Assembly: GCF_033297395.1 (NCBI RefSeq)
Contig: NW_027041823.1
Coordinates: forward strand, 2,077,302-2,141,301
Origin: Canariomyces notabilis
Taxonomy: Eukaryota; Ascomycota; Sordariomycetes; Sordariales; Chaetomiaceae
Direction of reading: 5' to 3'
DNA: 64,000 nt
Part shown: in pieces, positions 47,136 to 58,480 of the stretch
Layout of the letters: the number at the start of each line of letters is the position of its first letter
Numbering within the stretch: position 1 is the stretch's first letter
Notes under the pieces: generated by a model
Told to the model about the DNA's origin: nothing
The model's database searches: none
The model's input: the letters and a program-made list of their open reading frames with translations, nothing else
Position numbers and translations under genes: made by a program

Positions 47136-48243
47136 ATAATCCTTTGTCGCAGTATTCTCTTCTTTGTATCACCCTTTTTGCTCCTTATCACTTTGCGACG
47201 GCCTCATGTTAGACAACCGCATGGGTCGGTATACACTAGTAATAGGGCATCGAACAGCGCATCGCATCGAGCCAGCTAGACGAAGGCGTTCAGGTATTGC
47301 TGTTGAAGGTCAGCGGGCTGTTTAATTCTCACTTTCCCTTTGCTGTGGAGTTTCAGTTCTGTCAAGACTCCAAGAGATGTGTTGCACAGATCTCAACAAT
47401 CTCCAGGAATCTTAAACAGTGTACAGTACATACTTTGTACCTCTGTACCTTGGACTGTTGGATCTAATCGGCCTTGGCGATTCTCGAAGCCGAAGCAAAT
47501 TTTCCACCTATTGCATGTCTCAAGACATGCAGGGGTACTTCGTAGAGACAGCAACCATTGAACCAGCACTCCTGGACTACTCCTGAACCGGGGAAGCCCA
47601 CAATCGCGGGGCTCAGATGGAGGAGGGGCTAACACCCCGCGACGTCCTCGGGTCCCTTACTCGTATGCGCTCCGCTATGGCGATTAATGATGCTGCGATG
47701 TTTGGCAGTGTCATGACTTCAGGTGACTGCGGTAAGGATAGAAGGAGATACGTCTGTCTTATACTCACGAAACGGAGCGGTAGGCTAGATGATGGCTACT
47801 TGATCAAACCGGTTGGCGATGGGAATCACGTTGCCGCGGCTTGAGCTTCCCGCTCCACCGTCCACATTGCCATCGGTGATGCCACCTACATTAGGTAGAT
47901 ACACTATTTAGCCGGTTTTGACATGCCATCCACTTCGAAACGGCAGGCATTGGGCCCAGATCTGCCCCGACTCCCCACGCCAGAGCTTCCACCGATCCTA
48001 TCTCTCTCCTCTTCCAGTGGAGTTTCTCCGGCCGCGAAAGAAAACTGACACCGAGGTAGCCTTGGCTCTTCCTGTTGAGCTCGCTCACGTACAATACATT
48101 ACCAGACACTCCTTCTGTTCAAGCTGTTGTTCACACGTAGTAAACCACCACTTAGACGCTCGTTGCTGCGATTCCGGTCTTCCATCTTGCCCATTACTCC
48201 TCCTCGAATCACCACCAGGACCTTCTCCTCTCGCCCTATCGTC
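47136..48243. other. Intergenic region, 1.1 kb
   Basis: 3' flank of SED5 and promoter/leader of the aldo/keto reductase. The ORF 47617-47844 (plus) has no motif. From 48079 onward the frame of the reductase stays open into its ATG (see findings). Confidence 0.5.
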
Positions 48244-49533
48244 ATGGCTAACAAAACGTACAAGCTCAACACGGGGCAGGATATTCCCGCTCTCGGGCTG
48301 GGTAAGAAGAAGGATCTTTCTCTCTCTCTCTCTAGCTCCAGGTCCCATTCAATCTGACTAACCACGGCTACACCAAGGCACATGGCAATCCGAGCCGGGC
48401 AAGGTCCGGGAAGCGGTCGCGTTCGCGCTCAAGTCGGGCTACAAGCTGATTGACTGCGCGTACTGCTACGCTAATGAGGAAGAGGTTGGCCAGGGCCTGG
48501 CCGAGGCCTTTGCCGCGGGCGTCAAGCGCGAGGACATTTTCGTCGTGAGCAAGGTCTGGACAACGTACAATACTCGGGTCGAGCTGGGGCTGGACAAGAG
48601 CCTGAAGAGTCTGGGGTTGGACTATGTCGACTTGTTTCTGGTGGTACGTTGCGTATTGCAGGAGTTGGGGGTTTGGTCGTTGAGGAGTGGGAAGAGCTGA
48701 CATAAAGGGGGTGGTTGAACCATGTAGCACTGGCCGTTGTTGATGAATCCTGAAGGTAAGACGCTCTCGTTTTCCGAGGATTTGGACCGGACTAACTCAA
48801 ATATCCTCCCCTCAGGGAACGACGACCGCTTCCCCAAACTCCCCAATGGCGAGCGTGACATCATCCGCAGCCACAACCACGTCGACACTTGGAAGCAAAT
48901 GGAGCAGCTGCTCAAGACGGGCAAAACCAGGGCCATTGGCGTTTCCAACGTTTGTCTCCCCCCCCCCCCCCCCCAACCCTCGTCGATGGAGCCGCATCTA
49001 ACCTCTCTTCGTCTGGTAAACAGTACAGCAAGCGCTACCTGGAACAACTCCTCCCCCACGCCACCGTCGTTCCCGCCGTCAACCAGATCGAGAACCACCC
49101 GGCGCTCCCGCAGCAAGAGATTGTCGACCTTTGCAAGGAAAAGGGCATCCACATCATGGCCTACAGCCCGCTAGGCAGCACGGGCGGCCCGCTCTTCAGC
49201 GCCGAGCCCGTCGTCAAGATCGCCGAGAAGCACGGCGTCAAGCCTGCTACTGTTTTGTTGAGTTATCATTGTATGTTACACCTCCTTGTTGTTTTGAGCT
49301 TGTTCAGATGAGGAGAGATGCTGATGCCATGACTAGTCCCCCGAGGCAGCACCGTCCTCGCTAAGTCGGTCACGCCCGAGCGGATTAAGGAGAACATGAA
49401 TGTGATTGATCTTGATGAGGAGGACGTCAAGTTGCTGAAGGATTACTCCGACAAGCTCACGAGTGAAGGCAAACTGCAGCGGTTTGTATACCCGCCGTTT
49501 GGAATTGACTTTGGGTTCCCGGATAAGTCTTAG
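48244..49533 (+). CDS. Aldo/keto reductase (glycerol dehydrogenase / aldehyde reductase type)
   Basis: Six exons, 48244-48301, 48378-48643, 48728-48755, 48816-48949, 49024-49270 and 49337-49533, give 309 residues, the normal AKR length. The catalytic tetrad is visible: Asp in LIDCAY, Tyr in CYANEEE, Lys in VVSKVW and His in LVHWPL; the intron at 48644-48727 falls between LFLV and HWPL. Later motifs are IGVSN, VVPAVNQIENHP and the NADPH-site LAKSVTPERIKEN. It reduces aldehydes or sugars (glyceraldehyde, glycerol, xylose and uronic acids are known substrates in the family) with NADPH in an eight-stranded barrel. Which one cannot be told. Its neighbours are two sugar/polyol-type dehydrogenases. 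The second exon uses an AAG acceptor after an ACTAAC branch. Confidence 0.9.
48958..48974. repeat. Homopolymer run of 17 C in an intron
   Basis: The fourth intron of the aldo/keto reductase gene (48950-49023, 74 nt) contains 17 consecutive C on the coding strand. Such runs are prone to slippage and to sequencing error, so the exact length is uncertain. Confidence 0.85.
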
Positions 49534-49719
49534 CTGTCCTTGCTTGGCTAGGCTGGGTTGGAAGGCGCAGTAGAGTCAGATAGAGGGCATGGAATAGAAG
49601 ATTTCTAGGTAGAATGCTTACATGCGCTCTCCTGAGATCTAATTACCTGGTAATTTTGTTGGCATATCGACTGAAGGGATGCCGGTTGACAATATATCAA
49701 AAGATGGAAGTCCGAGACC

Positions 49720-51017
49720 TCACATGTTAACCATGACTTTAAGCACCAAGTTTCCCTCGTTGTCTCGCACCCTCGCAGCCATATCAAAGGCTGATGGGAT
49801 GCTCTCCATCCCGCTGAACCGCTGCGTAATAAGCTTCCCGAAATCCGGGAGCCTGGGGTTCTGACTGGCCAGCAGCTCAATGACCCGGGGGTAGGTGTTG
49901 GCATAACGGAAGACACCAACCAGGTCCACTTCGCGGAGGGCGGCCGCGGATATGGGAAGCGTCTGGACGGGATTCCCCATGCCGATGATCATTATTCTAC
50001 CTCCGGGTGCAGTAGCCTTGTAATCGGCTGTCAGTAAACGAGCTCTGACCATCCCGAATGAGGCACTCACGAAGATAGAAGCTTGCAGACAAGCCTCGAC
50101 GCCTGTACACTCGTACGTGGCGTCAACCTCACCCACACGCTCGTGGCTGTCACCATACTCGGTTGATTTGACAAGCTCGGCCACCTCCTTTGCAAACTCC
50201 AGCTTCGCCTCAACCGTTTCGGGCCGCTTCATGGGCACAACGACAGCGGCATCGGCAAAGCCATTCTCGACGGCGAACCTCACACGCTCTTCCTGGATGT
50301 CGGCAATGACCACCTTGGATTGGGTGACTGCTTTGCTGATGGCGGCACAAAGAAGACCGACAGTCCCCGCACCAAAGACCAGGACCGTAGACCCAGACGA
50401 AAGACGAGCCCTGTCCGAGGCGTGCAGAGCAACGGATAAAGGCTCCACGAGGGCGCCAAGCTCCAGCGAGACGCTCGATGGGAGCCTGGGAAGTCGGCGT
50501 CAGCAAACGGCTTGGCATTGTTGTGGGCCAGACATACTTGTGACACCAGTTTGACGGATGGATGATACGCTCTTGAAGGGTGCCCTGCGCATGAGGAAAC
50601 GCCTTTGCCGAGCTCCGGAACTTCATCTGCCTGCAGATGTTGTACCTGCCACCCAAGCACAGCTCGCACTGCTCGCAGGGCTGGCCGACCTCAAGCGCTA
50701 CGTGGTCGCCAACTTGCAAGGTGCTGACGGCAGACCCCACCGCCGTGATGACGCCGGCTGATTCATGGCCCAGAGTCAGGGGCTCCCGCACCAAAATGTC
50801 CCCGTTGCGGTAGTGGTTGAAGTAGTGCAGGTCGGAGCCGCAGAGCCCCGTTGTCTTGATGGCCACTTGGACATCTTCGGGGCCTAAAGCCGGCAGATCT
50901 CGCTCCTCCTGAGTGAAAGCATGAGCTTAGGTCATATAACATGGACGGTGCGTCGCTTACCAATCTCAGATCTCGAGCCCCATGAAGAACGGAGGCTTTT
51001 GTCCTGGTAGCGGCCAT
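49720..51017 (-). CDS. Zinc-dependent medium-chain dehydrogenase (sorbitol/xylitol dehydrogenase family)
   Basis: Four exons on the minus strand, 51017-50961, 50908-50538, 50485-50071 and 50016-49720, give 379 residues. Catalytic zinc ligands are Cys in TTGLCGSDLHY and His-Glu in LTLGHESAG. The structural zinc lobe has four Cys in CEQCELCLGGRYNIC. The Rossmann motif is VLVFGAGTVGLLCAA, followed by an NAD-type acidic strand VVIADIQ. This pattern fits the polyol dehydrogenases that oxidise sorbitol, xylitol, arabinitol or galactitol to ketoses with NAD. The exact polyol is not clear. It is divergent from the SDR gene at 51719 and converges with the aldo/keto reductase, with 186 bases between stops. 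The last acceptor is AAG. Confidence 0.9.
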
Positions 51018-51718
51018 CTATCTTAGATTCTTAGACTCGAGGGAAAGTTAAAAGAAGAGAGAATGAACTATGCAAGAGAAGGGAAACGAAGGTAGGAACG
51101 GCGTAGTTGGAATCGTGGGATAAGTGCAGTCGCTTCGCACTGCACCGAGGAGGGACCGGATGTCGGTAGGAAATGTGGAAACAGAACTGGGTCCGATCAC
51201 CAACCTGCTAGGGCCCGGATAGACCCTGACTTCCTCGGTCAGGGGAAGCTGCAGTGCGGATCTCCATAACCTGAAGGGCAGCCATGCCTCTCGAGTACTG
51301 GTCACAAGACCAGAGAGCTGGAGCTGTTTTACGAGTCATTTTGAGGGAATGGTCGTCATTGAGTGATGGTACTCCGTTGAGTACCCCGTATGTGGTGCAA
51401 AATGGGCGGGGAAGTCCAACAGAACCCCCGCTGTGTCTGCGGATCGGTTGTGGCTTCCCCGACGACGTTCCAAACGTTGAACAATGTGGGATCGAAGTTA
51501 CTAGTCGCTGATACAGTGGATACCATATGTCTTTCGTCAAATAAACATTTACCTATGACCTGCAGAAGGCGGAAATATTGATGGAGGGCGGGGAGCGGGA
51601 GGTTCCTTGCACTTGGCTCACTTACAAATTACAATGGATAACACCACGCAGCAGAAGTCACGTTAGTCAACTCTGCCATAGCAACGCAAATACTACCGAA
51701 TACTGCCCAGATCAAAAT
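51018..51718. promoter_or_regulatory. Shared promoter region of the polyol dehydrogenase and SDR genes
   Basis: These 701 bases separate two divergent dehydrogenase genes. GCGGGG, which fits the SYGGRG consensus of the carbon-catabolite repressor CreA/Cre1, occurs at 51406-51411 and 51588-51593, and in reverse at 51426-51431. Six-base sites are expected by chance at some rate, so this is only suggestive. No ORF here is credible. Confidence 0.35.
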
Positions 51719-52727
51719 ATGGCTGTTAGCAGCAGTATTGCCAACATGTTTTCGCTCGAGGGCCACACGGCACTCGTCACTGGCGGGACTCGAGGTATTG
51801 GGAAGGCGGTCGCCATCGCCCTCGCCGAAGCCGGAGCCGACATCCTGCTAGTCCAGGTAAAGTCACATAGTATCTTGCTCGTTTGACATGTTCCTCCCGG
51901 CTCACACAAGACCCCCGATGTTCATTGAGCAACCTAGAGAGATAAGACGTCCACTGATACACTCAACGCCATTCGTCATTTGGGTCGAGAAGCCAGAATC
52001 TACACCGCAGACCTCAGTTCGGCCGAAGATGTAGCCAAGCTCGTACCACGGATTCTGGCTGATGGCCATCAGATCCGCATCCTGGTCAACTGCGCAGGCA
52101 TTCAGCGGCGACATCCCTGTGAGAAGTTTCCCGACTCCGACTTCAACGAAGTAAGCCGCCGAAGGACATCCCTTGTTAGACCAGCATCGTGCTAAATCTG
52201 TCATGATCAGGTCATCCAAGTGAACCTCAACACCGTCTTCACCCTCTGCCGCGACGTCGGTGCTCACATGCTGGAACTAGAGCCATCCCCCGTGACCGGC
52301 CGCAGAGGCTCCATCATCAACTTTGCGTCGCTGCTCACCTTCCAGGGCGGGCTGACAGTGCCCGCCTATGCCGCATCCAAGGGCGCCGTCGGCCAGCTCA
52401 CAAAGAGCTTCGCCAACGAGTGGACGGCCTGCGGCATTACCGTCAATGCTATCGCGCCCGGCTACATAGAGACGGAGATGAACACGGCATTGCTGAATGA
52501 CCCGGATCGGTTGGCTAGCATCAGTGCGAGAATACCAGCTGGAAGGGTAAGTTTTCATGACCCGCTAATCATTGTCCGGCCGTAGGGTATTTGTTGCTGA
52601 CACTTCTGTTTACTAGTGGGGGAGTCCCGATGATTTCAAAGGCACTGCTGTCTATCTCGCCAGCAAGGCTAGCGCCTATGTAAGCGGCCACGTACTGGTT
52701 GTTGATGGTGGCTGGATGGGGCGGTAG
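51719..52727 (+). CDS. Short-chain dehydrogenase, 2-deoxy-D-gluconate 3-dehydrogenase / gluconate 5-dehydrogenase type
   Basis: Four exons, 51719-51856, 51938-52150, 52211-52546 and 52617-52727, give 265 residues. The cofactor motif is TALVTGGTRGIGKAVA, then ILVNCAGIQRRHP, the catalytic Ser in SIINFASLL, and YAASKGA (Tyr and Lys). The end has YIETEMN and SAYVSGHVLVVDGGWMGR. The NCAGIQRR segment and the FAS-L-TFQGG run match KduD-like enzymes, which act on keto-deoxy sugar acids in uronate and gluconate breakdown. Substrate assignment within SDRs is weak, so the name is a family-level call. Its divergent partner is a polyol dehydrogenase, which fits a sugar or sugar-acid pathway. Confidence 0.88.
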
Positions 52728-53491
52728 GCGGAATTGCCGTCCTTGACTTAGGAGTGCTGGTTTATCTGGAGGAATGCCGGGTGTGTTGTCTATCTCAACC
52801 GCAGTGCCAGGGCTAGGTTGTTCCAGCAGCTGTTCCGGCGTATAAAGGTAAAGAAAGCACTTTAAGACCATGATAAACATTCAATCCGAGCGGTAGCTTG
52901 GAATCAAATCAGAGTACTGTCTGTCACCTTTCGAATATAGACATAAACGAGACGCAGCTATGAGAACTTCAAGTTGTCTAAACACCTCATGCTAGTTGTC
53001 TGTCTTAAACTTGGCTGCCAGGGAATTCCTAGGCTTCCAGCTAAGAACTCCCTTAGGTTTTGGGTACTAGGTATCATATGTACCTACTCATCTTCTTGCC
53101 CCTGAAATTGATACTAGTAGTACCATATCACCTATCTCACGACGAGCTGCCAAGTTCCGAGTTGTCAACCTAGATACTGGCAGCTAGCTGGATGTAAGAA
53201 ACCTTGGATGTCACGGTGAACGGCATTGCCAATAACTTGCTTGTTAGCTACTGAAATTTAGAATAGACTAGAAGAAGTAGAAGCCTCTATTGGACTATTA
53301 CAAGCGTCCAGTCCATGTCTCATCAGACACAGTCAGCTGTATCCAGATTCGCCTACATCATAGGTTAGTACGCAGGCACCTTGATTGACCCACGGCATAT
53401 CAGGAACATGCTAGACAAAGACTGAGAGGTACCAGCTATTGAATTCGCAATATGGCTTGGCTACTACTAGTAGTACCTACACTCTTTGAAT
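52728..53491. other. Convergent intergenic region, 764 bp
   Basis: Lies between the stops of the SDR gene and the Ayg1-type gene. The sequence ACTAGTAGTACC occurs at about 53114 and 53467, and GGTAC/GTACCTA-type words recur. This may be a small decayed repeat. No coding content was recognised. Confidence 0.5.
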
Positions 53492-55373
53492 TCAGTCCTT
53501 CACCGAAGCCATGACCTGCTCCATCCACGGGTACACAGACGCATTAGCCATAGGATATCCCATGTGCAGTGCGCCCGTGAAGAAGCGTGCCTCCTTCGGG
53601 GTGCCGTACTCGAAGAGCATCATTGAGTCCTCAATCGGCATGAGGCCGTCAAGCGTGCCCTGGATTCTTCAGTTAGCACACCACACACACCACAGTCGCA
53701 AAGAAGATGCTAGACGGAACGTACATTGATTAGCAGCAGCCGAGTAGACGGTTTGTGGATGATGCCCGTCTCGAGAAGCGAGAACTTCTTTTGCACTCCG
53801 GCCTTGTACTCCTCCACCGACGCAAACCCATGCTTCATGGCCATGGCAGGGGTCAACCTTTTAACCTTCCGTTAGCAGTGCTCGACCTTATCATCCAATC
53901 CTAAATGTAAGTAACGGGGGCCATGCTCACTGGAATGGGTACTCGTGCCCATCCGCCTGTTCCAACCACTCCGGGTCGTAAAAGTAGTGGCACCCGGCGC
54001 CCTGCGCGACACTCCCGATGAGCTGGTCCTTGTGCGTGTGGGCGATGCGGATGGCGTAGTAGCCGCCGCTGCTCAGGCCCCAGACCATGACACGCTTCAT
54101 GTCGAACCGGCCGTCCTGGGACATCCACTCGAGCAGGCTGCTCCAGAGCCGGTCGGGGGACTCGGGATCGGCGCTGTCGGCCGGACAGTCGGCCGTGCCG
54201 GGGATCTCAACCACGACCGAGCCCCTAAGTCATCGGGGAAACCCCCCTAGTCAGCCGGCCAGTTTCCACTGACAATACTTAATATGATCTGGTCAACACT
54301 TACCAGCCTCTCTTCAAAAACTCCTCACACCGGACGGTATTATCCGGCCTGTACCCGTCCAACCCCGTCATGAGGATCACCACCGGACACTTCTTACCGT
54401 GACCCCCACCACTGCCACTTCCAGTGCCTGCCGGGACCCTGACATAAACAGGAATCTCGAGTCGATCCCCACCACTTGCATAAACATGCGGAACCTCGAC
54501 TTCTTGGACAGGACAGGCCCAGGTATGCGCCGCACGGAGGTAGGTCTCCTTCTGGGCCTTCCAGGCGCGCCATTTCGCGGGGTCGTTGACAGCCGGGTAG
54601 GACGTGATGTAGGGGAAGCGGGCGATGCGGTAGACGGCGCAGGCGCGCAGGTACACCGCGCTCGCCTTTTCCGTGTCGCCTGCGGCGAGCAGCGCGTCGG
54701 CTTCGGCTGTGAGCCGCTCTGCGGTCGGCAGGAAGGCGGTCGTGTACTCTGGGGAGGTGCCGTCGTTGATGTTGTTCTGTTATTTGTTAGTTTGCGGTCT
54801 AGCTTGGTACCCTTGGTACCCATGTAGGTGGATAGGAGCTGGCGGATGTAGTGGGAGCTGCTGGTTATGGAGGGATCTCGGATGTTGCTGCTGTCTGGTG
54901 CCTGGGGATGCGAGGCGAGCTTGACAACGGCTCGGTGTCGATGGCGCTGTACCGTCTGACAGTACCACCGTGCTTGCCGGCGGGAAGGGGAGGCGGGGTA
55001 AGAAAGGGGAAGCAGAAGAGAGGGATATTTACGTTGATCAGATGCTGGAAAATAGGCTCAAAATCCTCATACGCGCCGTCGTGGAAGGGATAGACAGATT
55101 TGGTGCACTAGACATGAATGTCACATAATCAATATTCATTGCAACGCTTGCCATCAACTGACAGATATAGCTAATCCCCCCTTTCCGGGGACCATGGCGT
55201 CGGTAACGGCTACTTACTGGGAACTTCCACTTGGTCTCCCACAGCGCCTTGATGCCGTTGTGGTGAGGCATGCGCGCCTCGAAAGCCTCCGTGCCCATAA
55301 TCCAATGCCTGGGGCTTTTACCCTTGCCATCCTCACCACCAGCGGCTGCTCCCTGAGTGCTGTGCGGAGACAT
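53492..55373 (-). CDS. Ayg1-type alpha/beta hydrolase (pigment biosynthesis family)
   Basis: Six exons on the minus strand, 55373-55218, 55107-55033, 54776-54304, 54224-53931, 53857-53725 and 53659-53492, give 432 residues. The order of conserved blocks follows Aspergillus Ayg1 and Wangiella WdYg1: KSVYPFHDGAYEDFEPIF, VILMTGLDGYRPDNT, EIPGTADCPADSADPESPD, and GCHYFYDP. The nucleophile is Ser in VWGLSSGGYYAIR, the acid Asp lies in GTLDGLMPIED and the His in ALHMGYP. Ayg1 enzymes cut an acetyl-type unit from a heptaketide naphthopyrone to give tetrahydroxynaphthalene for DHN-melanin. There is no polyketide synthase in the window, so the true substrate may differ. The 256-nt intron between 54777 and 55032 is long for this gene. 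The start ATG is well placed before WIMGTEAFEARMPH. Confidence 0.88.
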
Positions 55374-56843
55374 GATTCAAAAGAGTTGGCTCAAGCAGTC
55401 CTCAACGACTGGAGACTGATGAACAAATAACCAAAGTCACAATGCAGTTGGCAGAGCCCTATACGACCCGTACGACTCTTTGCTTGGCGAAAAGGGGCAC
55501 CCCGTCCTTGGTACCGGCGTACACAGCCGTGACGGTGCTTCGCCTGCGTCGATGAAGGGATGGCCGGGAGGAGGGAGGTTCAACTCCAAGTCTCGCAACG
55601 GCTCTGTGTCAATGGTTAGCTTCAGTGAACTACTGTAGGCATCGCTGAGGACAACATACTCGGATTGAACCAGGGCAATGCGGACCCGGGCAACAGTAGC
55701 GTTTAGAGCTCCGTCCATTTCGGCCAAGGAGGGGAGCGAGGCCAGGCTTAATAAATAGGAACCCTTTTGCTTTGACCTTGGATGCTAATAATATGGAGCC
55801 TAGTATTAGGATGGCTCAGATCAATTGGCCAGAATGTGATTTGGGCGCCCGTCTTATCGGATACTAAGAGTTGGGGATATCCGTAGTCCGTATGTACACA
55901 CGGCAGCTTAAGCTGAGGGGACCGGTAACGTTAGGCAGCTGGTATGGGCGAGGGGTAAGGGTATTTAGCACTTATATCTTGGGAGCAATGAGGAGAGAAT
56001 GCGAAGCTAACAGCGAGGCTAGGGCCTGGCGCTGAACTAGGAAGAGGCCGAAGCCAGAGCTTTATAGGTATGTCAGCACCAAGTAACATCGGGTCAGGTG
56101 AGGAGGAATGGTCGACATGGTGTGATGGAGGTGGTGAGGATGAGGGTGGCCGGGCCAACACCAGCTCTGTCGTGGGCTCACTCATCACTGATGCTTGACC
56201 TTCAGGCGCCTTGCCATTCCCCGCTACCTGCGGGAATTAAAGCACTGTCGGAGGAGCTCCGATGGGGTGTGCAGGAAACTCGCCGACAAATATCACCTGT
56301 CGGCCAACCATTAGCAGCCACGGAAGCCTTGTAGTTACTCGGAGAAATCACATGCTAAGCATGTCAGCATGGTGCCACAACAGGCCCAGAAAGCGACCCT
56401 AGCTGCGACGACATTGCCGACGGCGTCCCGAAGGGTGTATAGGCGCGCCGCATGCCATCAGGTAACTAAGTGATCATTATGAAGGTGAAAATCGCGCTGG
56501 TCTAAGTCTATCTTTGCCAATCATGATATATATGCCAATGACGTCTCTCAAAGGCACCTGCCGGTAACGCGCAGAAAAGCTCGCTGTCCGCATGTGAAGG
56601 CTAGGTTGCCAAGCGAAAACCCCGCCTGGGGTATGTATGGTAGCATCGGTCCCAATTGCCGGTATGTGTGTGTATGAAGCTATTGGTCGGCCTGCAGAGA
56701 GCGCCGTCGGTACTCCATGTAGGCCGCCAGTGTGATGGAGGGCGTCTCTCAGAGGTTGGCCCTTTCATTTTCTGCAGCAGGCGACGAACCGGTCAAAGGC
56801 AGTCAGTCCCGTGGTCTGCAGATACCGAGCACCCAAAACAAAG
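55374..56843. other. Intergenic region, 1.47 kb
   Basis: Promoter of the Ayg1-type gene and 3' flank of GNA1. Apart from the weak ORF at 55437-55727 only motif-free ORFs are present. No repeat or RNA gene was recognised. Confidence 0.5.
55437..55727 (-). CDS. Short hypothetical ORF upstream of the Ayg1-type gene
   Basis: A minus-strand ORF of 96 residues beginning MAEMDGALNATVARVRIALV. It has no recognised domain. It ends 63 bases before the Ayg1-type ATG on the same strand, so it may lie in that gene's leader, or be an exon of an unresolved gene. A segment coding IDTEPL also occurs, translated in one frame, inside the 256-nt intron of the Ayg1-type gene, but the match is too short to interpret. 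Confidence 0.2.
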   Translation of the reverse strand: MAEMDGALNATVARVRIALVQSEYVVLSDAYSSSLKLTIDTEPLRDLELNLPPPGHPFIDAGEAPSRLCTPVPRTGCPFSPSKESYGSYRALPTAL

Positions 56844-57453
56844 CTATTGGGTGTTGTTACTCTTGGGGCCTTCGTGGTAGTGCGCCATCTCTAGGCCTAC
56901 TCTCCTGAAACCGCACTTGACATAAAAGCCTTCGTTGTGTTCGCTGCAGTCAAGGATCGTTTTGTAGCAACCGGTCTGCGAAGCGATATAGTCGAGCGCC
57001 TCTATGATGCGCAGTCCCAGCTTCTTGCCCTGCTGATCCTTGGCAACAGCGATGTCTTCGATGTGGCCAACTGACCCGAGATTGTGGATGCTGAAGGTTG
57101 ATCCGGGGGTCAGAGACTGAAGCACTCCTGTGAAACGGTCGGGGGGTGGAGGAGGCTTCTTACAATTTGCGCTCAACAAGCAGTGCGCCAGTGCCGACAA
57201 CCCTAGGCGGGCTAGCATTGGTATCCTCAATGACGAGAATGAAGTAGCTGTCGCCCTGCTTTGCCAGCCACTCGTAGCGCTCCTCGAACTGTTCTTTCCC
57301 AATCTCGCCCACCGTCGTCAGCACACGCAGGCAGTCGAGGAAGCCCGTATCGAAGTCGCTGCGCCGGAGCGCCCGTAGCTTGTAGCCCTCGGGTAGTACC
57401 GATTGCACCTCTGGAGAGAGGAGATTGGCGGGGAAAAGGCCCTCTTCAGCCAT
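56844..57453 (-). CDS. GNA1: Glucosamine-6-phosphate N-acetyltransferase (GNAT family)
   Basis: Exons 57453-57164 and 57090-56844 give 178 residues, in the range of Gna1 enzymes. The N-terminal half has the family sequence LPEGYKLRALRRSDFDTGFL and LRVLTTVGEIGKEQFEERY. The second half, after the junction ERKF/IHNLG, contains SVGHIEDIAVAKDQQGKKLG, where the QxxGxxxG-like loop binds the acetyl-CoA pyrophosphate. It then has CYKTILDCSEHNEGFYVKCG and ends in a short polar tail. Gna1 makes N-acetylglucosamine-6-phosphate for UDP-GlcNAc, and thus for chitin, GPI anchors and N-glycans. It is essential in fungi. The start lies seven residues before the usual conserved block (LFPANLLSPEV). Confidence 0.93.
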
Positions 57454-58480
57454 TGAAGGGACGGTTCGTCGGAGATGGCTGGCGGTGTTGTACTGGGTGC
57501 TCGATCAATTGAATCTATCGCGCCAACGAAGGAGGTCGGATACCGAGAGATCCTTCAATTGTTGTATATAGCAATTGTCCAAGAAGCCTCTGGATGTAGG
57601 TAACGCGCCAGCTGAGATGATCCACCATCAACAAATGGAATACGAGTGTGTTCGGATTGAGCTAGAGATCTGTAAGGTGTTCAGTCCGAAGGCGGGGCTG
57701 AGCGTCTGGTCTCCACACGGATCTAAACCCCCGCGCCCGCTCAGGGGAAATCCGATGGAAGGTCAGCCCTGTTTGGCCGCTGACGTGGTGCACTAATTAA
57801 AGCGGGCACCAACCGACACGACCTGTATGCACTGCGCTGTAGGTATTATAGGCTAATAAAGCGACTACACATGTAGCAGCAGAAAAGGTTTTGACGTCCC
57901 GACCATCGACAGTGACAGGTTCTCTGTAAGGTAGGGGCTGGCGATAACGTTGAATCGCAGCATTTTGGGAAGGTCCAGCTTAGGTGGTTACCCCGGCAAC
58001 CGCCCAAGCCAGCCTTGGGGATTAGATCTGACCAAAACGCCCTCATGCTTTGTCCTCATTTTGAGTCTAACGTTACGGTAATAAAGAGAGCACCAGATCA
58101 ATAAAGAATCTTGAATCGGGGAAAAGGGATATTTTTGTACTGGTTATGCGGAGCTGGAAGGTCTGGTCCGCACATGGCGGGGAGCTTGCCCCACAGCAAG
58201 AAGACAGATGACCTTTTTCCATCACATGCCAGGGACGACCCAGAAAAATAGTGACGACTCAAAGACAGGGGAACGCATGAATGGACTTTGCGCATGCATC
58301 ATGGAAACTTGGAAGCCAGCCAACCCTGCTACTTCGATGGTTACCGCCACTTCTATTACATTTTGGATGGCTCGTTATTTTCAATGACAAACCTATCATT
58401 CACCAAGGTCGCCTGTTCCGCTCATGGCTCCAGGATGACATTCCGAGGCCCAGATCAACAACCGGCGCAGTTCTTACGAC
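57454..58480. other. Divergent intergenic region, 1.03 kb
   Basis: Promoters of GNA1 (minus) and the lipase gene (plus). AATAAA-type words occur at about 57855, 58079 and 58102. No gene or repeat is supported. Confidence 0.5.

Noticed and set aside
54777..55727. Short similarity (around IDTEPL in translation) between an intron of the Ayg1-type gene and the ORF upstream
   Set aside because: About 20 bases with mismatches; too short to claim a duplicated exon or repeat.
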